DNA of 38,653 bases, from positions 1 to 38,653 of the forward strand of contig JBAZTO010000043.1 of assembly GCA_041661865.1 (NCBI GenBank), written 5' to 3'. The position numbers and the translations under genes are program-made. This stretch comes from JBAZTO01 sp041661865 (lineage in GTDB: Bacteria; Planctomycetota; Phycisphaerae; SM23-33). Every line of letters starts with the position of its first letter. The stretch's first letter is position 1. Of this stretch, positions 7,191-15,862 are shown in pieces. The notes beneath the pieces are model-generated. The model was not told the DNA's origin. It saw nothing but the letters and a program-made list of their open reading frames with translations, and did no database searches.

Positions 7191-8096
7191 ATGGACATAA
7201 CGCCGGCGCATACGCCGGTCCTGCGCGAGCAGGTGCTGGAATTGCTTGCCCCCCGCGGCAGGAGTGTCTTGGTGGACTGCACCATCGGGCTGGGCGGGCA
7301 CGCCGAGGCGATGCTGGCGGCGGCAGGGGAGCAGGCCCAGCTCATCGGCATCGACGTGGATGAGGACAACCTTCGCTTGGCGCGGCAGCGGTTGGAGCGT
7401 TTCGGCCGGCGGGTGCGGTTGTTCCAGGCAAATTTTGCGGAACTGACAGAAGTTCTTAGCGTCGCAGCGGTGCAGAAGGTTGACGCGGTGCTTGCAGACC
7501 TGGGAATAGCTTCCAGCCAGTTGGACGACCCTCAAAGGGGGTTGTCTTTTTCATCCCCCGGGCCGCTGGACATGCGGCTGGACATGCGGATGGAACGCAC
7601 GGCCGCGGATTTCGTTAACAGCTTGCCCGAAGAGAAGTTGGCTGACTTGATCTACCTCTACGGCGAGGAGCGTTTCAGCCGGCGGATCGCCCGGGCGATC
7701 GTGGCGGCGCGGCGTACGGCCCGGATCGAGCGAACCGACGAATTATCGCGGATCGTCTCTTGTGCCATCCCTCGCCCGGCGGCCTCGGCCAGGCGCGGAG
7801 TGCATCCTGCCACGCGGACTTTTCAAGCCCTGCGTATTGCGGTCAACGAAGAATTGAGTAAATTAGAGTACTTGCTGAGCGTGTTGCCCGAGGTGCTGGC
7901 CGTTGGAGGCAGGGCGGCGATCATCAGTTTTCACTCGCTGGAAGATCGCCGCGTGAAGCAGTCTTTTGCCGCCTGGACCCAGCAGGGTCAGGCCAGGCTG
8001 TTGACCCGGAAACCGGTAATCCCCTCGGCGCAGGAAGCGGCCGAGAATCCGCGAAGCCGCTCAGCAAAGCTTCGCGCGATCGAAAAAGTTGCCTGA
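7191..8096 (+). CDS. rsmH: 16S rRNA m4C1402 methyltransferase RsmH (MraW)
   Basis: A 301-residue protein that methylates N4 of cytidine 1402 in 16S rRNA, using S-adenosylmethionine. The conserved start HTPVLREQVLELL is followed by the SAM-binding motif DCTIGLGGHAEAML (about residues 29-42) and by DLGIASSQLDDPQRGLSF (about 104-121). Then come the RxFQALRIAVNEEL stretch and the C-terminal ISFHSLEDRRVK signature near 243-254. Length and all landmarks are normal for the family. It stands second among the conserved dcw genes, as in most bacteria, and is followed 27 bases later by the LysM gene. Confidence 0.96.
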   Translation: MDITPAHTPVLREQVLELLAPRGRSVLVDCTIGLGGHAEAMLAAAGEQAQLIGIDVDEDNLRLARQRLERFGRRVRLFQANFAELTEVLSVAAVQKVDAVLADLGIASSQLDDPQRGLSFSSPGPLDMRLDMRMERTAADFVNSLPEEKLADLIYLYGEERFSRRIARAIVAARRTARIERTDELSRIVSCAIPRPAASARRGVHPATRTFQALRIAVNEELSKLEYLLSVLPEVLAVGGRAAIISFHSLEDRRVKQSFAAWTQQGQARLLTRKPVIPSAQEAAENPRSRSAKLRAIEKVA

Positions 8097-8123
8097 GCGG
8101 AAACTTGGATGGAGCCAAGGATC

Positions 8124-9257
8124 ATGACTCGAGAGACACGGATTGGGTTGGTTGTTGGGCTGGGCTTTATCATCATGTTTGGCCTGATCCTGACGGAACT
8201 GACCGGCACGAATAACTCCGTGCCGCCTCCGTCCCTGGCCAATGACGACAGCCGGCTGGCGTACGCGCCGGTGGAGCAGGTCTCGCCGGCCGTCAGCAAT
8301 AACGTCGGGCTTGTCCCGGCGGCGGGCAGGCCCGGAGCGACCGAGCTTTCCCCGGCCACTTCGCTGTCGGCCCAGGCCAGCCCGCTCTTGCCGACCAAGC
8401 CCCTCCTGGCGCCGCCTCCGCCGCTGGTGCCCGAGGTGGTGGCCGAGGTCAAGGCACCGACGCCGGTGGTGGCCGAGAGACCCAAGCCCCCGGTGGTGGA
8501 GGAACTCCAGCCCGTCGAGCCGGTGGTGGCGAAGGTGGAGATTGCCCCGGAGCCTGCCGCCGAGCCGGCTGCCAACGTGCAGAAACACACCGTGGCGGCC
8601 AAGGACACCCTCATCAAGATTGCCCGCAAATATTACGGCCCCGAAAACGAGCGGGACTACAAGCGTATTCTCGAGGCCAACAAGAAGACGCTCTCCAGCG
8701 AGACGGCTTTGAAGGTCGGGCAGGAGTTGATCATTCCCGCTCTGCCCCAGGCCAAGCCGGAGGAGAACAAGGCCCTGGCCAAGTCCACCGCGGCGACGGG
8801 AGTCAAGCAGGTGGATATCGACCAGCTCCAGAAGGAACTGGCTGGAAGCAAGGCCTCCGACAAGTCGCTGGCCAAGAACGACGCCAAGGCCGTTGCCGGG
8901 GACAAGGTGCCGGCGCCCAAGGGCGGGACGCTGATCAAGGCCGACGAGACCGATCTGGCCACGCTGATCGACAGCCTGGATTCCTCGTCTTCGGGGAAGA
9001 AGGGCAACGAGAAGGTCGTGGCCTCGGCTGCCAAGGCGGGCGGGAAGCCCGATGAACTGGGTGTCAAGTCGGCTGACAAGAGCGGCAAGACGAAAACCTA
9101 CGTTGTTCGCGAAGGCGACACCCTGCACAAGATCGCCCGCAGGGTGCTCAAGAACGATTCCAAGAGTTCGGTCGGCAAGATCTTCAGCGCCAACAAGGAC
9201 AAGCTGGCGCATCCCGAAAAGTTGCAGGTCGGGATGAAGCTGGAGATTCCGACGTAA
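8124..9257 (+). CDS. Membrane-anchored protein with two LysM domains
   Basis: A 377-residue protein with one N-terminal membrane helix (about residues 6-24, GLVVGLGFIIMFGLIL), then a Pro/Val/Ala-rich linker and two LysM domains. The first is at about 155-205 (HTVAAKDTLIKIARKYYG...LKVGQELIIPA) and the second at about 325-377 (YVVREGDTLHKIARRVL...LQVGMKLEIPT). LysM binds N-acetylglucosamine of peptidoglycan, so this is likely a periplasmic wall-binding division or morphogenesis factor. It sits between rsmH and an ftsL-like gene, where many bacteria have ftsL directly. ATG at 8124 is preferred because AAGG precedes it and it leads straight into the membrane helix; an in-frame ATG at 8109 is possible. 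Confidence 0.85.
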   Translation: MTRETRIGLVVGLGFIIMFGLILTELTGTNNSVPPPSLANDDSRLAYAPVEQVSPAVSNNVGLVPAAGRPGATELSPATSLSAQASPLLPTKPLLAPPPPLVPEVVAEVKAPTPVVAERPKPPVVEELQPVEPVVAKVEIAPEPAAEPAANVQKHTVAAKDTLIKIARKYYGPENERDYKRILEANKKTLSSETALKVGQELIIPALPQAKPEENKALAKSTAATGVKQVDIDQLQKELAGSKASDKSLAKNDAKAVAGDKVPAPKGGTLIKADETDLATLIDSLDSSSSGKKGNEKVVASAAKAGGKPDELGVKSADKSGKTKTYVVREGDTLHKIARRVLKNDSKSSVGKIFSANKDKLAHPEKLQVGMKLEIPT

Positions 9258-9280
9258 GTTGGCGTTGAGGAGATGTCATC

Positions 9281-9574
9281 GTGCGTTTCGGAATGATCAT
9301 CGTCTGTCTGGCCGCCATGGCGGTCGCGCTGGTGCATGTCCGGCGGGCGGAGATCATCGCGCGTCACCAGGCCCATCAGCTTGAACTCAAGCAGGTGGAT
9401 CAGCGACGGAGGATGCAGGACCAGCAGTTGACCCTCAGTGAGATGACCTCCCCGGCCGAGGTGCGAAAGCGGGTAGAGGATATGTCATTGGGAATGGTGG
9501 ATAAGGGCATCGAGGCGGCCGAGGCCAAGCCTAAGAACCGTGCGGCGCCGCCGGCGCGTTCGGGCCACGATTGA
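9281..9574 (+). CDS. FtsL-like division protein
   Basis: A 97-residue protein with one membrane helix (about residues 3-20) followed by a periplasmic coiled-coil segment rich in Gln, Arg and Glu (HQLELKQVDQRRRMQDQQL). Then comes TSPAEVRKRVEDMSLGM, which resembles the short post-coil motif of FtsL/DivIC proteins. FtsL with FtsB and FtsQ activates the FtsW-FtsI pair. Size, topology and position directly before ftsI support the assignment, while sequence similarity in this family is always weak. The start is GTG with GGAG 9 bases upstream. The tail is Pro/Ala/Arg-rich. Confidence 0.7.
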   Translation: MRFGMIIVCLAAMAVALVHVRRAEIIARHQAHQLELKQVDQRRRMQDQQLTLSEMTSPAEVRKRVEDMSLGMVDKGIEAAEAKPKNRAAPPARSGHD

Positions 9575-9649
9575 GTTTTTCCACGCCGGACGCCCCGCGC
9601 CGCGCGCACCGCGACAAACAACCAATGCACCGCCGACAGCAGGCGACAG

Positions 9650-11494
9650 ATGGACAGGACCATGCAAGGGCAGTCGCAGGGAACATTACGGTACGACCTG
9701 ATCTTCGGCCTGCTGATTCTCACGGTGGCGGGCCTGTGCGTTCGCATGGCCTGGCTGGTGCGGGACGGGCAGGCCAAGGCGCTGCCGCTGGCTGAACGCC
9801 AGCACCGCATGGAAATTCCGCTGCCCGCCCGCCCGGGCAACATCTTCGCCCGTGTCGGCAAACGCTACACCCTCCTGGCCGGCAGCAAGCAGGTTCCTTA
9901 CTGCTACATCGACCCGGCCATGATCAAGGACGAACAGATCGAGGAGGTCTCCCGCAAAGTTGCCAAGGTTCTGGACATGAAGGCGTCGGAGGTCCAGGAG
10001 CTGATTTACGCCCGCCGCGACACGAGTTTCTGTGTGGTCAAGGCCGACTTGAGCGAGGCGCAGGTGCAGGCTGTGCGGGCGATGCGGTCGCGGCCAATCC
10101 AGGTCAAGTTCGCCTGGCAGCGCGAGTATCCCAGCGCCGACCTGGCCGCCACGGTCATCGGCTTCCGCCAGCGGACCGACGGCACGCCGGGCGCCGGCCT
10201 GGAAATGACGCAGAACAAGTACCTGGCCTCCGAGGAGGGGCTGAGCGTCTTCCTGGGCGATGCCCAGCGCCGGCCCATCTGGGAAGTGCCCGAGGAAAGC
10301 CGCCTCCCGCGCGACGGCCAGCATGTGTTCCTGTGCATTGACGCCGCTGTCCAGGGCTTCCTCCAGGATGCCCTCAAGGAGTCGGTGGATAAGTACCGGG
10401 CCAAGTGGGGCTCGGGCATCGTGGTCAACCCGCAGACCGGGCAGATCCTGGCCATGAGCGCCTATCCCACGTTCGATCCGGGGCAATACAGCGCTTCCCC
10501 GCCTGAGAACGTGACCAACAAGACCATCTGCGTGCCCTACGAGCCCGGCAGCGCGCTGAAGCCGGTGTACGCGGCGGCGGCGGTTGACGCGGGCGTGGCC
10601 ACCTTTGAAACAATGATCAACTGCGAGGGCGGCGTCTACAACGCACCGCGCGGCGGCAGGATCAGCGATCACGGCGAGAAGTACGGCATGCTGTCCCTCT
10701 GCGACGTCGTGGTGCATTCCAGCAACATCGGCATGGCCAAGGTCGGCGAGATGTTGGGCAACCAGAAGCTCTTCGACATCGCCCAGCGGTTCGGCTTCGG
10801 CCAGGAGACCGGGATCGAACTGCCCGGCGAGAGCGGCGGCATCCTGCGGCGCGTGAGCAAGTGGGACGGCTACTCGATGCGCCGCGTGCCCTTCGGTCAG
10901 GAGATTTCGACCACATCGGTCCAACTGGCGATGGCGTTCTCGGCCTTGTCCAACGGCGGCTTGCTGCTCAAGCCCCACGTGGTGGATTTCGTCAACGACG
11001 CCGGCGGGCAGATGATCTACCACTCCAAGCGGGAGATCGTGCGGCGGGTGATCAAGCCGGAAGTGTCCGAGCAGATTCTGGGCGTGATGGCCAAGGTGGT
11101 CGAAGAAGGCACGGGCAAAGCCTGCCGCATGGAACAGTGGACCAGCTTTGGCAAGACCGGCACGGCCCAGATTCCCGGTCCCCGCGGCTACATCGACGGC
11201 GCATTCACCGGTTCGTTCATCGGCGGCGCGCCGGTGGGGCATCCTGAAGTGCTCTGCGTGATCTCGATCTACTGGCCCGACCGTTCGCGCGGGCACTATG
11301 GCGCGACCGTCGCGGCGCCGTACGTCAAGCAGGTGCTGGCCCGGACGCTGTCGTACCTGGACGTCCCGCCCGACAAGCAGACCGATAGCCCCATGATGGC
11401 CCAGGGGCCCCTGCCGTCGGTGGCGGAATTGGCCGCGGCGGTGAGCGGTGATTCCGATCGGGACAGCAATCACAAAGGCCACGAAGAACACTAA
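9650..11494 (+). CDS. ftsI: Class B penicillin-binding protein, FtsI/PBP3-like transpeptidase
   Basis: A 614-residue septal D,D-transpeptidase that crosslinks peptidoglycan with the SEDS protein FtsW. A membrane helix (about residues 15-38) anchors it. A PBP dimerisation domain (about 60-230) is followed by the transpeptidase domain with Ser301-Ala-Leu-Lys304 (catalytic serine), Ser357-Ser-Asn359 and Lys502-Thr-Gly504, all in order and correctly spaced. The last 15 or so residues (DSNHKGHEEH) are encoded by what looks like a dispersed repeat running into the intergenic REP cluster, so the native C-terminus may have been extended. An ATG at 9662 is an alternative start. The 75-base gap after the ftsL-like gene is uneventful. 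Confidence 0.95.
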   Translation: MDRTMQGQSQGTLRYDLIFGLLILTVAGLCVRMAWLVRDGQAKALPLAERQHRMEIPLPARPGNIFARVGKRYTLLAGSKQVPYCYIDPAMIKDEQIEEVSRKVAKVLDMKASEVQELIYARRDTSFCVVKADLSEAQVQAVRAMRSRPIQVKFAWQREYPSADLAATVIGFRQRTDGTPGAGLEMTQNKYLASEEGLSVFLGDAQRRPIWEVPEESRLPRDGQHVFLCIDAAVQGFLQDALKESVDKYRAKWGSGIVVNPQTGQILAMSAYPTFDPGQYSASPPENVTNKTICVPYEPGSALKPVYAAAAVDAGVATFETMINCEGGVYNAPRGGRISDHGEKYGMLSLCDVVVHSSNIGMAKVGEMLGNQKLFDIAQRFGFGQETGIELPGESGGILRRVSKWDGYSMRRVPFGQEISTTSVQLAMAFSALSNGGLLLKPHVVDFVNDAGGQMIYHSKREIVRRVIKPEVSEQILGVMAKVVEEGTGKACRMEQWTSFGKTGTAQIPGPRGYIDGAFTGSFIGGAPVGHPEVLCVISIYWPDRSRGHYGATVAAPYVKQVLARTLSYLDVPPDKQTDSPMMAQGPLPSVAELAAAVSGDSDRDSNHKGHEEH

Positions 11495-11510
11495 GAAACT
11501 ATCCCAGAAC

Positions 11511-11617
11511 GTAGCATGGGCTCTTGCCCATGAGTATCACGGGCGTCCCGCCCGTGCAAGTTGCGAAGAGCATGGCCAAGATGGCCATGCGACTCACGGG
11601 CGAGACGCCCGTGCTAC
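11511..11617. repeat. REP/BIME-type cluster of four hairpins with GTAG...CTAC ends
   Basis: The segment starts GTAG (11511-11514) and ends CTAC (11614-11617). Inside are four successive hairpins: CATGGGC/GCCCATG (11515-11532), CACGGGC/GCCCGTG (11538-11556), GCATGGCCA/TGGCCATGC (11570-11590) and CACGGGCG/CGCCCGTG (11595-11613). A GTAG tetranucleotide next to a hairpin is the hallmark of REP sequences mobilised by RAYT (Y1-type) transposases, and two inverted REPs form a BIME. The cluster fills the ftsI-murE gap. Confidence 0.8.
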
Positions 11618-11671
11618 TTGGTTTTTGAGGTATGAGCTGCCGGCCTGAGCGGCAGGAGCAGATAGAACAAC

Positions 11672-13141
11672 ATGCGTTTGACAAGACTCCTGGAAGCGGC
11701 GGGCATCACGCCCGTCAGCATTCGCGGCGAGGCGGAAGTCCGCTCCGTCGCATCCGACAGCCGTCGCGGAGGCGCGGGCTGCTGCTTCGTGGCCGTGAAA
11801 GGGCCCAACGACGACGGGCACCGTCACATCGCCTCGGCGTTGTCGGCCGGCAGTTGCGCGGTGGTCTGCCAGGATGCTTCCTCTGTGCCCGCGGGCGTCG
11901 CCTGCGCGGTCGTCGAGGACACCCAGCAGGCGGCGGGGCGGCTGGCGCAGGCCATCCATGGCTGGCCGGGGCGGAAGCTCACAGCCGTCGGCGTGACGGG
12001 CACCAAGGGCAAGAGCACCGTTACCTATCTGATCCGCGCGATCCTCGCCGCGGCTGGGCATGACGTGGCCTTGCTGGGCACCATCAGCTACGAGACGGGC
12101 AAGGCCAGCCGCCCGGCCGGCAATACCACGCCCGGGGCGGTGGAACTGGCCGACCTGGCCGCCGAAATGGTCGAGGCCGGCAAGACGCACCTGGTGATGG
12201 AGGTCTCCTCGCATGCCCTTCACCAGCGGCGCACCGAGGGCGTGGATTTCCGCGTGGGCGTCTTCACCAACCTCACCGGCGAGCACCTGGACTACCACAA
12301 GACGATGGAGGAGTACCTGCTGGCCAAGCAGATCCTCTTTGAGCAGCTTTCGCCCCAGGCGACCGCGGTGATCAATCGCGACGATGGGGCCGGGGAGCAA
12401 CTGGCCCGCGCCACGCCGGCCAAGGTCTGCTGGTATGGCCTGAACAGCACCGCGGATTTCCAGGCCAGGATCGGCCGGATCGACGCGGCTGGGACGCGGT
12501 TTGTTCTCTCCGCCGGCGGTCGCGAACTGAACGTAGCCATTCCGCTGATCGGGCGGCATAACGTTTACAACTGCCTGGCTGCGGCGGGCGCCTGCTCAGC
12601 CCTGGGAGTGCCGCTGGAGACCATCGTCTCGGCCCTGGAGAGCGTCGATCGCGTGCCCGGCCGGATGGAGCGCGTGCCGGTCGATGCGCCCTACACCGCA
12701 TTTGTCGATTACGCCCACACCGACGACGCCTTGGACAAGGCCCTCAGCGCCGTTCGCCCGTTGGCCAAGGGGCGGCTGATCGTCGTCTTCGGCTGCGGCG
12801 GGGATCGCGATCGCACCAAGCGGCCGAGAATGGCGGCCGTGGCGGCGCGGCTGGCCGATTGCGTCGTCGTCACCAGCGACAACCCCCGCAGCGAGCGGCC
12901 CGAGGCGATCATCGACGAAATCCTGGCGGGCCTGGACGCGGCCGGGACGGCCAAGACGACCGTCGAGCCCGACCGGCGCAAGGCCATCGAAATCGCCATC
13001 AGCCAGGCTGGGGAGGGCGACGTCGTCGTCATTGCCGGCAAGGGGCACGAGACCTACCAGATCATCGGCGAGACGCGGGCTCATTTTGACGATGCCGAGG
13101 AGGCCGCCCGTTGCATGCGAACCAAGGAGGCGGCTAAGTGA
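11672..13141 (+). CDS. murE: UDP-MurNAc-L-Ala-D-Glu: meso-diaminopimelate ligase MurE
   Basis: A 489-residue cytoplasmic Mur ligase that adds the third residue of the stem peptide using ATP. The ATP loop GTKGKST is at residues 110-116. The carbamylated-lysine and central-domain motifs follow (MEVSSHALHQRR near 177-188, TNLTGEHLDYH near 204-214). The DNPR motif at 403-406 is the established mark of meso-diaminopimelate specificity. The stop codon overlaps the murF start by 4 bases (GTGA), so the two are translationally coupled. The ribosome-binding site is weak: AGGAG lies about 14 bases upstream, beyond the REP cluster that separates this gene from ftsI. Confidence 0.96.
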   Translation: MRLTRLLEAAGITPVSIRGEAEVRSVASDSRRGGAGCCFVAVKGPNDDGHRHIASALSAGSCAVVCQDASSVPAGVACAVVEDTQQAAGRLAQAIHGWPGRKLTAVGVTGTKGKSTVTYLIRAILAAAGHDVALLGTISYETGKASRPAGNTTPGAVELADLAAEMVEAGKTHLVMEVSSHALHQRRTEGVDFRVGVFTNLTGEHLDYHKTMEEYLLAKQILFEQLSPQATAVINRDDGAGEQLARATPAKVCWYGLNSTADFQARIGRIDAAGTRFVLSAGGRELNVAIPLIGRHNVYNCLAAAGACSALGVPLETIVSALESVDRVPGRMERVPVDAPYTAFVDYAHTDDALDKALSAVRPLAKGRLIVVFGCGGDRDRTKRPRMAAVAARLADCVVVTSDNPRSERPEAIIDEILAGLDAAGTAKTTVEPDRRKAIEIAISQAGEGDVVVIAGKGHETYQIIGETRAHFDDAEEAARCMRTKEAAK

Positions 13142-14538
13142 TTCCGCTGGGACTTCAGGAAATCTGCCAGGCCGTCAAGGGAACGTGGCGCGGCGCATCG
13201 GCTGGGGCCGCGTGCCCGCCCAAGAGCCAACTGACCTTCACCGCCGTCAGCACCGACACCCGCAGCGCCAAGGCCGGCGGCCTGTTCGTGACGCTGCGCG
13301 GCAAGCAGTTTGACGCGCATGCGTTTCTGGACACCGCCGCCGCTGCCGGTTGTGCCGCGGCGATCGTCTGCCGCGACGGAAAAATGGCCGACGGCATCGC
13401 CGGAAAGTTTCCCGGCGGGCTCATCGTGGTGGCGGACACGACGCAGGCCCTGGCCGACCTGGCGGCGTGGCATCGCGGGCAGGTGAGGGCGAAAGTGGTG
13501 GCCGTCACCGGCAGCAACGGCAAGACGACCGTCAAGCTGATGATCCACCACATTCTGTCGGCCTCCCTGAAAGGCACAGCCAGCCCCAAGAGCTTCAACA
13601 ACGAGATCGGCGTGCCCCTGACGCTGCTGGGCGTGAGCGCCGACGACGACTACGTCGTGTGCGAAGTGGGAACCAACGCCCCCGGCGAGATCGACGCCCT
13701 CTCGCGCATCGCCCAGCCGGACGTGGCGGTCATCACCTCGGTGGCCAAGACGCACCTGGAGAAACTCGGCAGCATCGAGCAGGTGGCGACAGAGAAGGCC
13801 ACCCTGCTGCGGCACCTGCGCGAAGGCGGGCCGGCAATCGTCTGGGGCGACAGCGAGGTTCTCGACAAGGCCCTGAAACGTTACAACCCGCGATGGGTGC
13901 TGTTCGGCGTCTCCGACGGCTGCGACTATCGCCTGACGGGCTTTGAGTCCTCGGGTCGCAGCCAGCGGTTCGAGGTCAACGGGCGGCTTTGGGTGGATAT
14001 GCCTCAGCCGGGCCGGCACAATGCCATCAACGCGCTGGGGGCCCTGGCCGTGGCGATGCACATGGGCATTCCCCTGAAGGAGGCCGGGGCGCGCCTGGCC
14101 AGTTTCAGCGGTGCAGCCATGCGGCTGGAGTGGATCGAGGCCGGCGGCGTGACCCTTATCAATGACGCCTACAACGCCAACCCCGCCAGCGTCATCGCGG
14201 CGGCCGACGTGCTGGCCGACCTGCCCGCGACGCGCAAGGTGATGATCGTCGGCGACATGCGGGAGCTGGGCGATTTGGCCCAGATGCTGCACCTGGAGAC
14301 CGGCTCGCAGATCGCCTCGCGGGTCGATTTGCTCATCGGCGTCGGCGAGCTGGGACGATATATCGCCATGGGCGCCACCGAGGCCGGCATTGAGGCGCGC
14401 GCCTATGACAACGTGGCCAAGGCCATTCCCGAGGTGCTCGCGCTGCTCCGCCGCGGCGATGCCGTGCTCATCAAGGGCAGCCGGGCGATGGGCATGGAAC
14501 AACTGATCGAGCCGATTCGCTCGGCGCTGAAGACCTGA
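13138..14538 (+). CDS. murF: UDP-MurNAc-tripeptide: D-Ala-D-Ala ligase MurF
   Basis: A 466-residue cytoplasmic Mur ligase that adds the D-Ala-D-Ala dipeptide and completes the pentapeptide precursor. An N-terminal UDP-binding domain contains STDTRSAKAGGLFVTLRG. The ATP loop GSNGKTT is at 125-131, the central domain has the SFNNEIGVPLTLL motif near 158-170, and the C-terminal domain has INDAYNANPASV near 342-353. The start is a GTG overlapping the murE stop. The gene is followed by a paired hairpin element (14571-14663) before mraY. Confidence 0.95.
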   Translation: MIPLGLQEICQAVKGTWRGASAGAACPPKSQLTFTAVSTDTRSAKAGGLFVTLRGKQFDAHAFLDTAAAAGCAAAIVCRDGKMADGIAGKFPGGLIVVADTTQALADLAAWHRGQVRAKVVAVTGSNGKTTVKLMIHHILSASLKGTASPKSFNNEIGVPLTLLGVSADDDYVVCEVGTNAPGEIDALSRIAQPDVAVITSVAKTHLEKLGSIEQVATEKATLLRHLREGGPAIVWGDSEVLDKALKRYNPRWVLFGVSDGCDYRLTGFESSGRSQRFEVNGRLWVDMPQPGRHNAINALGALAVAMHMGIPLKEAGARLASFSGAAMRLEWIEAGGVTLINDAYNANPASVIAAADVLADLPATRKVMIVGDMRELGDLAQMLHLETGSQIASRVDLLIGVGELGRYIAMGATEAGIEARAYDNVAKAIPEVLALLRRGDAVLIKGSRAMGMEQLIEPIRSALKT

Positions 14539-14570
14539 CTGGTATTGTGTCAAGGTTGAGACTGTGGGTT

Positions 14571-14663
14571 GGGTGCCATGCCCATGCGGTCGTTGTTGTT
14601 CGCATGGGCATGTGAACGCTGGACATGCCCTTCCGCAAACGGCTGCGTAAGGGCATGGCACCC
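14571..14663. repeat. Paired (BIME-like) hairpin element between murF and mraY
   Basis: Outer ends GGGTGCCA (14571-14578) and TGGCACCC (14656-14663) are inverted repeats. Between them lie hairpin 1, CATGCCCATGCG (14577-14588) with CGCATGGGCATG (14601-14612) around a GTCGTTGTTGTT loop, and hairpin 2, CATGCCCTTCCGCA (14624-14637) with TGCGTAAGGGCATG (14644-14657) around AACGGC. The second half, inverted, matches 4445-4484. The element contains the first ATGs of the long open frame of mraY. Confidence 0.8.
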
Positions 14664-14726
14664 GCAGAATCAGACTTGACGAACTATGAGATTGGCCGGC
14701 CTGGCCGCCGGCCTGAGGACAACGAG

Positions 14727-15848
14727 TTGATCTGTATCTGGTACAACGGGCTGATCCTGCGAGCCGCGGCCGCGGCGATCATGAGCTTTCTCATCGTCAT
14801 GTTGCTGGCGCCGCGGATGATCCGTTTCCTGGTGCGGCAGAAGCTGGGCGACCGGCCGGAGTTCGACCACGCCGACCTCAACCAGCTCACCAAGCACAAG
14901 TCCAACACCCCGACCATGGGCGGCCTGCTGATCGTCCTGGCGATTTTCGTCTCGGTGGTGCTCTTCGCCGACATCATCCACAACATGTACATTCGCATGG
15001 GGCTCATCGCCCTGGTATGGCTGGGCGGGCTGGGCGCGGTGGACGACTGGACCAAGCTGAAGTATTCCGCCGGCACCGGCTCGCGCGACGGCCTGAAGAT
15101 GTGGGAGAAGATCCTCTTCCAGATCGGCCTGGCGATGATCCTGTCCATCGGCATCTATTACTGGGGCAAGGACAGCCACATCGTCGACGAGGCCGGGCGC
15201 TACATCAACCCGGCCCACAGCTTCTACTTCCCCTTCAAGGCCGAGCCCATCGCCTTGCCGCTGTTGGCCTATATCATCATCACGCTGCTGACGGTGGTGG
15301 GGTCCTGCAACGCGGTCAATCTCACCGACGGCATGGACGGCCTGGCCTCCGGCTGCTCGATGACGGTTATTATCGTCTTCTTGATTATCGCCGAGATCGT
15401 GGGCGTGGCCGAGTGGGCGCGGTTCTTCCGCCTGCCGCTGGTGGCGGGGGCCGGAGAGATGGCCGTGCTGTGCGCAGCCATGCTGGGCGCGTGCGTGGGC
15501 TTCCTGTGGTACAACGCCCACCCGGCCCAGGTCTTCATGGGCGATACCGGCTCGTTGCCGCTGGGCGGGCTGCTGGGCTACATTGCCGTGGTGACGCGGC
15601 AGGAACTGCTGCTGGTCATCGCCGGCGGAGTGTTCGTGATGGAAGCCGTCAGCGTGATTTTGCAGATCGGCTATTTCAAGGCGACGCGGCCGGCGAAGGG
15701 CCAGCCGGGCAAGCGGCTGTTCCGCTGCGCCCCGCTGCACCACCACTTCCACCTGGGCGGCTGGGCGGAGTCGAAAGTCGTGGTGCGGTTCTGGGTGGCC
15801 AGCTTTATCCTCAGCGCCCTGGCCATCGCGACGTTGAAACTGAGATAA
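14727..15848 (+). CDS. mraY: Phospho-MurNAc-pentapeptide translocase MraY
   Basis: An integral membrane enzyme that transfers phospho-MurNAc-pentapeptide to undecaprenyl phosphate, forming lipid I. About ten membrane helices are visible. Family landmarks are present: the early KSNTPTMGGLLI stretch, VDDWTKLKY with the Asp pair, NLTDGMDGLASG, MGDTGSLPLGG and the C-terminal CAPLHHHFHLGGW. I place the start at TTG 14727 (AGGAC just upstream), giving 373 residues, near the family norm of about 360. The open frame extends up to ATG 14625, but those extra 34 codons begin inside the hairpin repeat (MPFRKRLRKGMAPAES) and are probably not native. Confidence 0.93.
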   Translation: MICIWYNGLILRAAAAAIMSFLIVMLLAPRMIRFLVRQKLGDRPEFDHADLNQLTKHKSNTPTMGGLLIVLAIFVSVVLFADIIHNMYIRMGLIALVWLGGLGAVDDWTKLKYSAGTGSRDGLKMWEKILFQIGLAMILSIGIYYWGKDSHIVDEAGRYINPAHSFYFPFKAEPIALPLLAYIIITLLTVVGSCNAVNLTDGMDGLASGCSMTVIIVFLIIAEIVGVAEWARFFRLPLVAGAGEMAVLCAAMLGACVGFLWYNAHPAQVFMGDTGSLPLGGLLGYIAVVTRQELLLVIAGGVFVMEAVSVILQIGYFKATRPAKGQPGKRLFRCAPLHHHFHLGGWAESKVVVRFWVASFILSALAIATLKLR

Positions 15849-15862
15849 AAAAAGACATTGTG

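Noticed and set aside
10975..10995. A second CACGTG core that might be a parS site, in ftsI
   Set aside because: The flanking bases do not form the 16-bp palindrome; it is an ordinary coding sequence. Similar CACGTG cores at 31225 and 34715 were rejected for the same reason.
11511..11617. Possible strong terminator splitting the dcw operon after ftsI
   Set aside because: No T-run follows any of the four hairpins in the direction of transcription, and the GTAG/CTAC ends identify it as a REP-type element.
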